DNA from: Atherix ibis
Lineage: Eukaryota > Arthropoda > Insecta > Diptera > Athericidae
DNA length: 64,000 nt
NCBI GenBank assembly: GCA_958298945.1
Contig: OY282605.1
Span: 27,878,811 to 27,942,810, forward strand
Reading direction: 5' to 3'
Part shown: piece after piece, positions 25,235-35,740 of the stretch
Layout of the letters: each line of letters starts with the position of its first letter
How positions within the stretch are numbered: position 1 is the first letter of the stretch
The notes under the pieces: generated by a model
What the model saw: only the letters and a program-made list of their open reading frames with translations
Databases searched by the model: none
What the model was told of the DNA's origin: nothing
Translations under genes and position numbers: made by a program

Positions 25235-26659
25235 TTTCCAAATTATCTCTCGTAAAATTGCAGATTTCTTTTAGTCGACAACATTGCAATTTCTAATGCT
25301 GATACAGTCCTACAGGGAGTATGAAAAATTCTAGACTGAATCGGCTGTGAACTATTAGCACAACTTTTTGGTTGTTCTAAACATTGACGAAAAAGTTTTT
25401 GGTTTAACCATTGACGAAACCAATGTCTTTTAATTTATTAAACTGGGCTATTACTGAGAGTTTAATAGTTGACCATAAAATTTGAAGTTTTAGCTACGAA
25501 GAAATCAAACGTTTGCTGACCGTCTAATAGCTTAGTATTGGCGTCACCCATCGTCAGCCACTTTGACAGAATAAACTAAAACCTTTGGTAAGAATTTGAA
25601 TGCCGTCAGCAGTAATACGATTTTTTCCATGACGTCACGTAGGCTGATTTGTCAGACTAAGAATTTAGAGATTAAAGAATTTCTGGATAGTCCTCTACGT
25701 TATATATCCGAAAAAAGTATAAGTAATTTTATGTCGCCATATTTACTTTTATTTATATGTAAAATATTTTCAAAAGATATTACTTCTATTTTTCGTAATA
25801 TACATTTTTGATATTAAATTCGGACTTTCGGACAGTTTTGAAACACCATTCTCTGTAAAGTGGTAATATATAAAACACTGCGCATATTTAAGTTTTGTTT
25901 GCATTTCCAATTTTGGGGAAGTTGAATTTCTGGTATGTAGGTATCAGTTTATCCATTTATATAAATAGTTTTATTCGTAAAGTGGGTTAATAGCAATTCA
26001 TTACCGATTACAATAAATTAATTTAACTTTTACCTTTGCCTGCAATATTTTTTGGCAATTATGGATTATACTGAATTAATTCAACTTTTACCTTTGCCTG
26101 AAATAAACAATAATAAAAAAAATTGCTTTGAATGAAATAAATTATATTAAATAATATCTGATCAAATTAAATTACTGTGAAAAATTCTTAGAAAATGATC
26201 CCAATAGATTAAGAGCGCATTAACGGAAAGGTGGACAACTTTTAGCAAATTATAAAGTAAATAAATTATTTAGACACTACAAGTATATGAAAAGATTTGC
26301 AGCACTTCCACAGACAAACATTTTTAAAAATTTCTTAGCAAACATTCAACCTAATGACTTAGTTTTCTAAATTAAAAAAAAATAATAAGATGAAAATATT
26401 AGATGTTAGTGGGAGTCATGTCTACATAAAAAAATCTACACAAATGTCTGCAAACAGAACGATTTCTCGCTGCTTTGCCAAATAGTCAGATAGAAAATTG
26501 ACTATCCATATACAAAAATCTGACGTTATGGACTATCCAAATATTCTTTAATCTAAGGACCTATTCATTAGTTCTGTCATAAATAATTTGACAAATACAC
26601 TAGTGAGAAGTTGGTAACAATTCATATCAGTCACTATGCGATGCCAAAATATCTAACTT
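25235..26659. other. AT-rich stretch with one short direct repeat
   Basis: No gene is supported. The string CAACTTTTACCTTTGCCTG or a close variant occurs twice, near 26025 and 26080, as a short direct repeat. The segment 25310-25620 is less AT-rich but has no recognisable motif. Confidence 0.45.
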
Positions 26660-28340
26660 GAAAAATTTAATAAAAAATATACTAAAAATATTTTTACTGA
26701 CAAATTTTTTTACTGATAATTTTTTATTGAAATTTTTTTTAGTGCAAATTATTTGCCGAAAATGTTTTAACAGAAAATATTTTAACAGAAAATAAATTTT
26801 ACTGAAAATATTTTTATTAAAAATAATTTTACTGAAAATTTTTTTTACTGATAATTTTTTTATTGAAATTTTTTTTAGTGAAAATTGTTTCACTGAAAAT
26901 ATTTTTACGGAAAATATTTTAACAAAAAATATTTTTACAGATAATAAATTTTACCGAAAATATTTTTACTGAAAATAATTTTACTGAAAATATTTTAATT
27001 GAAAATAATTTTACAGAAATTTTTTTTTGCAGATAATTTTGTTATTGAAATTTTTTTTAGTGAAAATTGTTTCACTGAAAATATTTTTACAGAAAATATT
27101 TTAACAAAAAATATTTTTACAGATAATAAATTTTACTGAAAATATTTTTATTAAAAATAATTTTACTGGAAATTTGTTTTACCGATAATTTTTTTACTGA
27201 AATTGTTTTTACTGAAAATTGTTTTACTGATAATTTTTTTACTGAAATTTTTTTTACAGAAAATGTTTTACTGAATTTTTTTTTAATGAAATTTTATTTA
27301 CAGAAAATACTTTTACTAAGATATGCTTTTACTGAAAATATTTTTACTAAAACCTTTTCTACTGAAAATATTTTTGCTGAAAATTTTTTTACCGATAATT
27401 ATTTTATTGATTTTTTTTTGTGAAAATTGTTCGGCTGAAAATATTTTTAATGAAAATATTTTTACTGAAAATACTTATACTGAAATTGTTTTACTTAAAA
27501 TGTTTTACTGAAATTGTTTTTACTGAAAATTGTTTTACTGATAATTTTTTATTGAAATTTTTTTTTAAGCAAATTATTTGCCGAAAATGTTTTACCAGAA
27601 AATATTTTTACAGAAAATAATTTTACAGAAAATATTTTTACTGAAAATATTTTTACAGAAAATATTTTTACAGAAAATAATTTTACAGAAAATATTTCTA
27701 CTGAAAATATTTTTACTAAAACCTTTTTATTAAAAATATTTTTGCTAATAAAAAATATTCTTATTTTTGTATTGAATTTTTTTTTTGTAAAAACATTATT
27801 GGAAATTGTTTTACTATTAATTTTTTTACTGAAATTATTTTTATAGAAAATACTTCTGCTGAAAATATTTTTACTGAAAATACTTTTACTGAAATTGTTT
27901 TTACTGAAAATATTTTACTGAAATTTTTTTACTGAAAATTGTTTTACTGATAGTTTTTTTACTGAAATTTTTTTTTTAGAGAAAATGCTTTTACTAAAAA
28001 TAGTCTTATGTTACAAATATGCTTTTACTGAAAATATTTTTTCTGAAACTCTTTTACTGAAAACTTTTTAACGAAAATACCATATTTTTATTGAAATTTT
28101 TTTTACTGAAAATGTGTTTATAGAAAATACTTCTACTGAAAATATTTTTCTGAAACTTTTTTATTGAAAATTTTTTTACTTAAAATAGTTTAACTGGAAT
28201 TTTTTTTGCTGAAATTTTGGTTTTTTACAGAACATTTTTATTGAACATTTTTTCACTGATAAATTTTTACCGAGAATTTTTATTTAAAATTTTATGCTCA
28301 ATATAGTTTTTCAAATTTGTTACTAAAAATAAATTATTTC
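26660..28340. repeat. Minisatellite block 4, degenerate units
   Basis: Units such as TTTTTACTGAAAATA, with many ACAGAAAATA and ATTGAAATTTTTTTT variants, repeat irregularly. Longer duplications are visible: a segment containing TTAGTGAAAATTGTTTCACTG occurs at about 26876 and again near 27057. The open frames here are repeat artefacts. This is the oldest-looking of the four blocks. Confidence 0.88.
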
Positions 28341-29779
28341 TTTAATTTTTTTACAATAATTTTTTGGAGAATTTTTGGTATAATTCTTATTTAATTCAAA
28401 TTACTTTCTATTTATACTATATGCTTTTAAATATAATCTATTCTTATAATTAAATATTCTTATTGTAAAATTATAGAAATCTACAATCGATTTTTTACAA
28501 TAGAAAAAAAACCAAACCAACTAACTATAAATTGCTAGAAAAATTAGAATTTCCTCTTTAAATAATCTTTTTATATATTAGTAGAATATCGTAAATAAAG
28601 CTCAATGAATATTAATAAACAGAATCTATTAGTGCGTACATGAAATGCTGAAATAGATTTAACCAAGAAAAAAATATTAGATTTAGTTTATTTTATATTC
28701 AACACAATTTTTACACTTCAAATATTCTTTAAGATCTTAGACTAATAGAAAAAAAATATTGAAAGCATATCTGCATTTCTTCTAAATATGATGGAGGAAT
28801 TCTTTGTGATTCCACAAGAGACATAAAAACTTATCGATCCGATTAAAAAAGAAAAAGACCAATTTTCCACTTATACAAATGACTGATCCCTATTTCAATT
28901 TTTAAAAGAAAGTTTACCTTTTATGGAATTTTCAATATATTTTTAAGAAATATTTTATCATTAATGTCAGTGTGGAAATGAATTTGCTTTTGAAAATCAT
29001 AAACTTAAGATAAGCAGCTTAATGTCTTCACATAAAATCATGTAGAAAAATTTTCAAAGTTTTTTTTTAGATAAATGCTTTTCCAATAAATTAACTTACT
29101 TTTTCAAAAAGTATATAGAAATATACTCCATATACCCTACAATATAGGTGACATTCCTTTGTTAATGGAAGCTTTTATTCATTCATAAACACATCATTAA
29201 ATCGACATTTTTGACATTAAGTAAAAAGTTTCATTTCCATAAATGAGAATGAATTTTTATTTTTTGTTGTTGTAAAAATTATTCTAAATTAACAAAAAAT
29301 GGATTATATTTAAAAAAATCTTTCAAAGTGAAAATAAACTTAATGGATGCCACAATAGGTCAATGTAAAGCAGTTTTTTTTAATAGTTTAATGTTATTTT
29401 TATTTAAAAAAGAAAAAAAATTACTAAATCATCGAAAAATTAATGATAATTTAGATTTAATAATATTATCTACAGTCTAGAATAGAAAATTTGCTCTCAC
29501 TGATTTGTAATTTGAATGCGACTCTCCTTTTCTGATGATAAAGAACCTATTAAAATGGACTTTATATTAAAAAAGTTTCTTAAAAATAATTTAAATTTTT
29601 TTTTTTGATTATTATTTTCTTAATAATTTGGCTATTACTTGACGGATCATAGTTTTTAAATACTCTAAAGTTTAAAAATTGTCTGCAAGAACTTATTTTT
29701 TTTTTATTTTTATGTGCAACTACAATTGTTTTGGAACAAGCAGATTTACATAACATTTTAATTAACAATCTTATGCATC
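28341..29779. other. AT-rich non-coding stretch
   Basis: Nothing could be supported as gene, RNA or repeat on either strand in this 1.4-kb stretch. Confidence 0.5.
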
Positions 29780-30100
29780 ATGAATTGGGAGTTAACACCA
29801 ATGGGCGTTTCTCCAACTAACGGAACATTGTCTCTTAAGTCTCCGATGAGTGTTTCCGGGGAGGGCAGTACAGAGCAATTTTCTCACAAGTGGATTATAA
29901 ACGGAAGTGAAATTTTTGATAGCCGGAAATGCACAGGTCCTGAAAAAAGGAAACATTTAAATCCCGATGTATTACGTTGCTACGAATATAAAAGAGGACA
30001 TCAACAATTTTACAGAGGATCTTGGATTGTAAGGCATGGACGCGATAGGAATTGGAACGTTTCGTTGAACCCCAAAGTTCAATTCCATATGTCCAAATAG
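29780..30100 (+). CDS. Unrecognised 106-aa ORF, possible exon or retrocopy
   Basis: The frame is open from about 29762 and the first ATG is at 29780. It ends in TAG at 30098. The protein has no signal peptide or membrane segment. Its start (MGVSPTNGTLSLKSPMSVSG) is rich in Ser, Pro and Thr. Its second half is basic and aromatic (CYEYKRGHQQFYRGSW, then VRHGRDRNWNVSL). Codons and amino acids look like conserved protein and unlike the AT-biased noise of nearby frames. I do not recognise the family. It could be the last exon of a host gene, a retrocopy, or part of a transposon next to the jockey relic that begins about 30 bp downstream on the other strand. No clean splice acceptor precedes it. 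Confidence 0.45.
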   Translation: MNWELTPMGVSPTNGTLSLKSPMSVSGEGSTEQFSHKWIINGSEIFDSRKCTGPEKRKHLNPDVLRCYEYKRGHQQFYRGSWIVRHGRDRNWNVSLNPKVQFHMSK

Positions 30101-30129
30101 GTTTTTATAATTTTATTGTAGATTAGAAG

Positions 30130-30780
30130 TTTACTCTTTATTATAAGTTTTGAGTGTTTATCCAGTAGTCTAAGAAGGTAACGTTGAGGTTTTTTTAAAG
30201 TCTAGTATGACTGTTCCATGTTAACCCCTTATCTAATTTGTATGGTTAGAAAGTATAGCAGTATCGTCTGCATAAGTAGAAATGATAGTATAAGGATCAG
30301 ATGGGACCGCACGGGTATAAATATTATATAAAATGGGACCAAAAATACTGCCTTGTGGGACTCCGGCTAGAATAGGATATATTTGTGATGATTCTGAGTT
30401 AATTACAACTTGGAAATGACGTTGGGAGAGATATGAATTTATGATTAGGTAGTATGTTGAAGGGAAAAAGCTCTTGAGTTTTCAGAGAGCTCCAGGATGC
30501 CTGAGCAATACTCGTTCCTCTCAAGACAGGATGCAATATGATCAACAATGCGATGACATTGCTGGATAGTGGAGTATTCAGATCGGAAGCCAAATTGGTG
30601 ATCAGGAATAATTTTTTCATTAACTAGGATAGGAGAATTGGTAAGAGGGAGATAGGTCTATAGGAGGAAGGAGACTTTATGGGTTTATTTAGTTTAGGAA
30701 TCATTTTAATCATAGTAAATTTCCACTATAGGAGTAAAAGAAAATAGGTTGTGTGCAGGAAACTATTAAAAATGTATGTA
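30130..30780 (-). mobile_element. Jockey-like retrotransposon, RT part downstream of the mariner
   Basis: On the minus strand, about 30375-30250 reads [18 protein letters not shown] followed by STYADDTAI, an intact jockey RT palm motif with the catalytic YADD. Frames break before and after it. The element continues upstream (5') at 32045-32470. The two parts are separated by a mariner inserted at a TA (30781-32044). The 3' end near 30130 is approximate. Confidence 0.85.
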
Positions 30781-32044
30781 CGAGGGTCATTCAATAAGTC
30801 CTTAGAAAAAACTGTTTTTTTTAAAAAAAAAATTTTTTATTTTTCAACATAATCTCCTTTAAGCTCTATACACTTTTCCAACCGTTTTTCCAAAATTTTT
30901 ATCCCTTCCAAAAAATAGGATTTCGGAAGTTCTGCAAAATACTCATCCGTTTGAGCAATGACGTCCTCGTTGGAAGTGAACCGTCGTCCGCCAAGCCATT
31001 TCTTCAGATTGGGGAAAAGAAAATAGTCACTCGGGGCCAAATCTGGTGAATAAGTGGGATGCTGCAACAATTCCAATCTCAATTCCACAATTTTGGCCAT
31101 GGAAACAGCGCAGGTGTGTACACGCGCATTGTCCTGATGCAAGAGGATTTTTTTCTTCTTCAGATGGGGGCGTTTCTCTTTGATTTCCTCGCTCAACCGT
31201 GGCGATAACGACGCGTAATACGCTCCTGTTATTGTTTTTCCTTTTTCCAAGTAGTCGATAAAAATGATGCCCTGCGAATCCCAAAAGACCGTGGCCATCA
31301 CCTTGCCGGCCGATGGCACAGTTTTTGCTTTCTTCGGAGCCCGTTCACCCTTGAAAATCCACTGTGATGACTGTCTCTTCGTTTCTGGAGTGTATTAGTG
31401 TATCCCGGTTTCGGCCACAGTGCCATATCGACGAAGGAATTCGGCAGGATTGCGATGAAAGAGTGCCAACATAGCCTCAGAGTCCACTGCACAATTGCGC
31501 TTATTCTTCTCTGAGAGCAAACGCGGCACCCATCTTGCCGAAATTTTTTCACAGACAATTTTTCATTCAAAATTGAAGCGACAGTACCTTGTGATATGCC
31601 TGTGGCCTTAACTAATTCGCGCATTTGAATTCGCCGATCGTTCAAAATCAGATCGTGGATTTTGTCGATGATTTCAGGAGTAGACACCTCAACTGGGCGT
31701 CCTGAACGATGTTCATCTTTTGTGGATGAACGGCCACATTTAAATTCATTCACCCAATTGTAAACCGTCGCATACACAGGTGCAGATGTGCCATGAACTG
31801 CATCCAACTCGGCTTTGATTTCTTTCGGGCTTAAGCCTTTCAAATGGAGATGTTTGATGACAGCTCTAAACTCGCTTTTTTCCATTGTTATGCACAAATA
31901 AATGTCGTTAACTTTAATCGACGATAGAAATTGACCTACGCTATGGATCGAGCTAAAATTTTGACAGCTTTCCTGTCGATAATCTTTACCGACACTACGA
32001 GCGCAATTTATCGGATTTACTAAGGACTTATTGAACGACCCTCG
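30781..32044 (-). mobile_element. Full-length irritans-type mariner, inactive
   Basis: Terminal repeats CGAGGGTCATTCAATAAGTC and their complement are flanked by TA (30779-30780 and 32045-32046). The length is 1264 bp. The transposase starts at 31885 (MEKSEFRAVIKHLHLKGLSP) and would end at the TAA at 30837. Two helix-turn-helix regions lie in the first 120 residues (KEIKAELDAV and GISQGTVASIL). A frameshift occurs near 31540. At 31413-31415 the first catalytic Asp is changed to Ala (TVAETGIH where related proteins have an Asp) and a TAA follows shortly after. HQDNARVHTCAV and YSPDLAPSDYFLFP keep the last two Asp with 34 residues between them. It sits inside a jockey relic. Confidence 0.95.
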
Positions 32045-32470
32045 TAATTAAAACTAAATTCATAATGTTTTTTTGGTATACCGCAGAATAGTATGTTAGA
32101 TTTAATTTTCAAGAGCTTAAAATTTTTGGGAGGCACACTCATAGGGACTGGGAACATTAGTTCTTCTTTAATTTTGTTAGTATGCGATTTGTCTTCTATA
32201 TTAACATGTGGAGTAAAAGTATTTACCAAATGTTTAGCAGATATTTCAGCTTTTTCTTTGTCTGTTTTTACCCAATCACCGTCTCGTTTTGTTTCAGTGG
32301 ATTGTGATTTTCTTTTATACGAGAGTATTCGTCTAATGGCTTTCCATAAGGAAATATTATCGCTAAGCGATCTTGTGTAAATTACATGCCGTTCATTATA
32401 GTGATTTCTAATTTCCATATTCAGTTTACGTTGTAGTCGGTTTAGTTTCTGTTTGTTAGAAGTTTATATT
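32045..32470 (-). mobile_element. Jockey-like retrotransposon, part upstream of the mariner
   Basis: The minus-strand frame 32418-32020 contains SLWKAIRRILSYKRK, DGDWVKTDKEKAEISAKHL and NTFTPHV, the linker between endonuclease and RT in jockey elements. It lies on the same strand and in the correct order relative to the RT part at 30130-30780, and the mariner separates them. The frame reads over the mariner border at its end, where the sequence no longer belongs to the retrotransposon. Confidence 0.8.
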
Positions 32471-32604
32471 GTCCAGAATTAAATCTTATAATTATAGTGA
32501 AGAAAAAAATTGATTATATTATGTGCTATGGCGGTCAGAATTTATGTAAAATATCTGATCTTTTTTATTTTCTAAGAAATGACACCTTCTGACTAAAATA
32601 AAAA

Positions 32605-34040
32605 CCAAAGTGGTATAAGCTTAAATGCGCTGTTTGGTTATAGAGGGCGTGAGTGAGTATATTAAGGTACCATGGCCACGCAATACTTTTTTTTGTGAGT
32701 TTGACATCTGTCAACATTAATCTGTGCACATTGTCAGCAATTTCGTACAATAACATACATTTTTCCTTTGGTAATCATGTCTAGTTTTGTGCTAGAAAAA
32801 GAGCATATCCGGGAAGCTCTGATTTTCTGCTTCAATTTGAAGAAATCGACTGCCGAATTGCATCAAATGCTTATAGAGGCCTATGGTGACAGTGCTTTAT
32901 CGAAAACAATGTGCTGGGATTGGTGTCGTCGGTTCAAAGACGGAAATTTTGACTTGTGGGACGAGAAGCGTGCAAATGCAGGCTATTTAATCGGCTTAGG
33001 AAGGTTCAGGACCATGCATGCTATTTAATCGGCTTAGGAAGGTTCAAATGCAGGCTATTTAATCGGCTTAGGATTTTAAATGCAGGCTATTTAATCGGCT
33101 TAGGAAGGTTCTGGTGAAAATGCAGGCTATTTAATCGGCTTAGGAAGGCCGTAATCGGCTTAGGAAGGTTCAGGACCATCAATTGCAGGCTATTTTGGAT
33201 GAAGACGATACCCAATCGCAAAAAATGCTCTCGGAGCAATTGGGTGTTACTCAACCAGCCATTTCGATGCGTCTGCGTGCCATGGGAAAGATTGAAAAGA
33301 TCGGAAAATGGGTGCCGCATGAATTGAACGATAGGCAGATGGAGCGACGCCAAAAACATGCGAAATCTTGCTCGCCAGACAAAAAAGAAAGTCGTTCCTG
33401 CATCGCGATTGTGACAGGCGATGAAAAGTGGATATATTTTAAGAATCCTAAACGCAAGAAATCGTGGGTTGATCCCGGCCAACCATCAACATCTTTCCCA
33501 AGACCAAATCGCTTCGGACGGAAGACAATACTGTGCGTTTGGTGGGATCAGCAGGGTATCGTCTACTAGGAGATGTTGAAACCTGGTGAAACTGATCAAA
33601 TTGCACCGCGTTCTGCGTGAAAAAAGGACGGATTATCAACAAAGACATGACAATCTGATTTTGCTCCACGACAACGCACCATCGCACACGGTAAAAATAG
33701 CTCGAAACTACTTGGAGACACTCAACTGGGAGGTGCTACCTCACCCCGCTTATTTACCAGACCAAGCCCCTTCCGACTACCACCTGTCGTCGTCGATGAG
33801 CCACGCGCTCGCTGAGCAGCACTTCGATTCTTAGAAAAGACGTCCGAAAATGGCTTGATGAGTGGTTTGCCTCGAAAGAGAAGGAATTTTTTTGGCGTGG
33901 TATCCACAAATTACCCGAGAGATGGGAAAAATGTGTAGCTAGCGAGGGTAAGTACTTTGAATAAATTTAATTTTGCTTTCTATCAATAAAACATGTGTTT
34001 TTTTGACTAAAAAACAGCGGATTTAAGCTTATACACCTGA
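32605..34040 (+). mobile_element. Mariner (mauritiana type) with an internal tandem expansion
   Basis: The left end is a diverged terminal repeat (GGTATAAGCTTAAATGCGC) and the right end is TTATACACCTGA. The transposase starts at 32777 (MSSFVLEKEHIREALIFC). After DLWDEKRANA the frame enters six copies of a TAATCGGCTTAGGAAGG unit and stops at 33028. Beyond that it resumes near 33183 with LDEDDTQSQK, the KWVPHELNDRQMERR block and TGDEKWIYF (first catalytic Asp). It stops again at 33567, lacks about 33 nt after KPGET, and continues with HDNAPSH and APSDYHL, which keep the second and third Asp at D34D spacing. It cannot make an active protein. Confidence 0.94.
32985..33175 (+). repeat. Young minisatellite inside a mariner transposase
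   Basis: TAATCGGCTTAGGA starts at 32988, 33026, 33060, 33092, 33132 and 33152, giving spacings of 38, 34, 32, 40 and 20 bp. The flanking string GCAGGCTATT is carried along in most units. The copy at 4321 has the single ancestral version of this site. The array disrupts the reading frame between the helix-turn-helix and catalytic regions. Confidence 0.93.
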
Positions 34041-34233
34041 TGTCCAATCTATAGACTAACGGCCACATGGTCGTGGGGTTGCATCATGGATGCTGAATCA
34101 TCTTCTCACGACTTAACCTATAAGCAAACTATTACATGTAAGATATGATATTAAAAAAATATAAAAAATAATTATTCAAATCTGCGCTGCTTAATGGTCT
34201 TTTTTTCATATTGGAGAGGTCCCAAAGATATGT
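34041..34233 (+). repeat. Passenger repeat next to mariner, copy 2
   Basis: This matches 5335-5556 closely, including CGGCCACATGGTCGTGGGG at the start and TGCGCTGCTTAATGGT further on. On the right it passes directly into a second mauritiana 3' end (GTGGTATCCACAAATTACC from 34234). The segment is therefore bracketed by two mariner 3' ends. Confidence 0.88.
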
Positions 34234-34619
34234 GTCAGCGATCGTGGTATCCACAAATTACCTGAGAGATGGGAAAAATGTGTACGTGGTCTGTTCAAAA
34301 AGTATCGCGAATTTGGAATTTTCGCGGGTTACGTATAATCGATTTTCGATTTTTTGTGGCGTTATGATGGTACTCATGTCTATCACTTATGACGACAAGT
34401 TCGGCCATTTTAAGTGTTCAGTTAATTTTTGACAACTGCTTTGCTTGCACTGGTTTTGGCTCGTCTTCGATTTTTGCCCATTCCAAAAAATTAATCAAAT
34501 TATCTGTATTCTTACTCTGTACAGAGGGCAAGTACTTTAAATAAATTTGGTTTTCCTTTCTATGAAAAAACATGTTTTTTTAATTAAAAAAAACAGCGGA
34601 TTTAAGCTTATACACCTGG
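34234..34619 (+). mobile_element. Second mauritiana mariner 3' end, split by another mariner
   Basis: The 3' terminal part of a mauritiana transposase (ending PERWEKCV-like sequence) is followed by GAGGGCAAGTACTTTAAATAA, the 3' UTR and TTATACACCTGG at 34608-34619, with TA next. A family C mariner fragment interrupts it from 34285. No 5' part of this element is present. It may be the outer end of the composite unit that starts at 32605. Confidence 0.85.
34285..34515 (+). mobile_element. Mariner family C, 5' fragment nested in mauritiana end
   Basis: The terminal repeat CGTGGTCTGTTCAAAAAG follows a TA. The 5' UTR matches the copies at 36272 and 44187 (TTCGGCCATTTTAAGTGTTC). The segment reaches just past the transposase start, where the ATG is replaced by TTA, and then breaks off near 34515. 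No right terminal repeat is seen. Confidence 0.85.
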
Positions 34620-34621
34620 TA

Positions 34622-35190
34622 TTCACCGGACAAAAAATGACCCTAAAAAAAAACTTTTTTTTACAAAAAAATTCTTAGTAAATAAATTTAGTTATTTTAA
34701 TTTGAAAAAAATTATTAAAATTTTTGAAAGCATTTAAATAAATTGTCTGGAAAATATTTACCAAAAACTTGGTAAATCACAAAATCTACGCCAAAGCAAG
34801 AAATTGAGATTTTTGTCATTTTATTCTGCAATAATATTTTTATGAAAACAAAAGTTATACCTGAGCATTTCTATTAAAATTGTTCATTCTACATTTTATT
34901 AGATATAAATTTAGTTTTCATAAAAAACAGTCTACTTAAAAAAAAATCAATGTTATAAAACTTAATCTAAATTTAATAAAATTAGAATTTGATCTAATTC
35001 TGTAGAAAAAAAATCATTAAGTTTTCAATACTAAATAATATAGAAATGTTCAAAACACTCAAAGGCCTTGTAATAGTTTTTATAATATCCAATATTTGAG
35101 CAATTACAATATGTTTTGAGAATAGAATTTTTTTTGGTCATGTAAAGGTTAACAAATTTGGATAAATATAAATCAAGGTCATATAGTTCA
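34622..35190. other. AT-rich stretch upstream of the first secreted-peptide gene
   Basis: No repeat or exon is supported. It should contain the regulatory region of the gene at 35294, but I can name only the TATA box at its end. Confidence 0.45.
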
Positions 35191-35196
35191 TTTGAC

Positions 35197-35204
35197 TATA
35201 AATA
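35197..35204 (+). promoter_or_regulatory. TATA box of the 35294 gene
   Basis: TATAAATA lies 90 bp before the start codon. With a usual TATA-to-start distance of about 30 bp this predicts a 5' UTR of about 60-65 nt. The call rests on motif and position only. Confidence 0.55.
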
Positions 35205-35293
35205 CACTTGCTGATAAACGAAAAATTATAGTCGATCAAGCATCATAATCTGAGTAATTCATACCGTTTCGAAAAATATACTCCACTATCAAA

Positions 35294-35740
35294 ATGAAAC
35301 TATTTGTACTCTTAGTTGTCGTTGCTGGTTTGTTTTATAAATTTTTGTTAATTTTTTTTTTAAAACTAATCAAATATTGTATTTGTTGGTGTTTCTTCAA
35401 ATAGGATATTTTACTTTAATGGATTGCAAATTTTGGTCTATTAGCTCTGGTAGTAGTTCGACCTATAGTGGATGCGTCGTTATTTGTCCAAATACACAAA
35501 CGCCACTTTGCGCTAAATTTAATACCACAGGATGCTTTTTGAATTTTGGCAGTAGATGCGCATTGAAAAAATATTGCTGCAGGAGGAAAACTTGCGCCAG
35601 TAAGATTTGATGAATTTTTTAAACAAAATATCATAATAAATTTTCTTCCTATACTAACAATATTCTTTAACATAGATTTTAGGATTGTCAGCGGACTAAC
35701 AACATGCCCAACAGCTGGACCATTTTGTGCACGATCATAA
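35294..35740 (+). CDS. Secreted cysteine-rich Kazal-like peptide 1
   Basis: The model joins 35294-35327, 35405-35599 and 35676-35740, giving 97 aa. Both introns are GT-AG and phase 1. The second holds a perfect TACTAAC branch site near 35653. The N-terminus is a signal peptide (MKLFVLLVVVAGYFTLMDC), cleaved around residue 12-18. The mature part has 11 Cys (19, 35, 39, 47, 55, 63, 69, 70, 75, 87, 94). Positions 39-94 follow C-x7-C-x7-C-x7-C-x23-C-x6-C. The PLCAKF and FLNFGSRCAL segments resemble atypical Kazal domains of insect secreted proteins. The extra CC and C75 set this copy apart from its two paralogs at 42455 and 48547. A likely role is as a secreted protease inhibitor or a seminal, salivary or venom-type factor, which is inference. 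The gene looks intact. AATAAA at 35909 is a possible polyadenylation signal. Confidence 0.8.
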
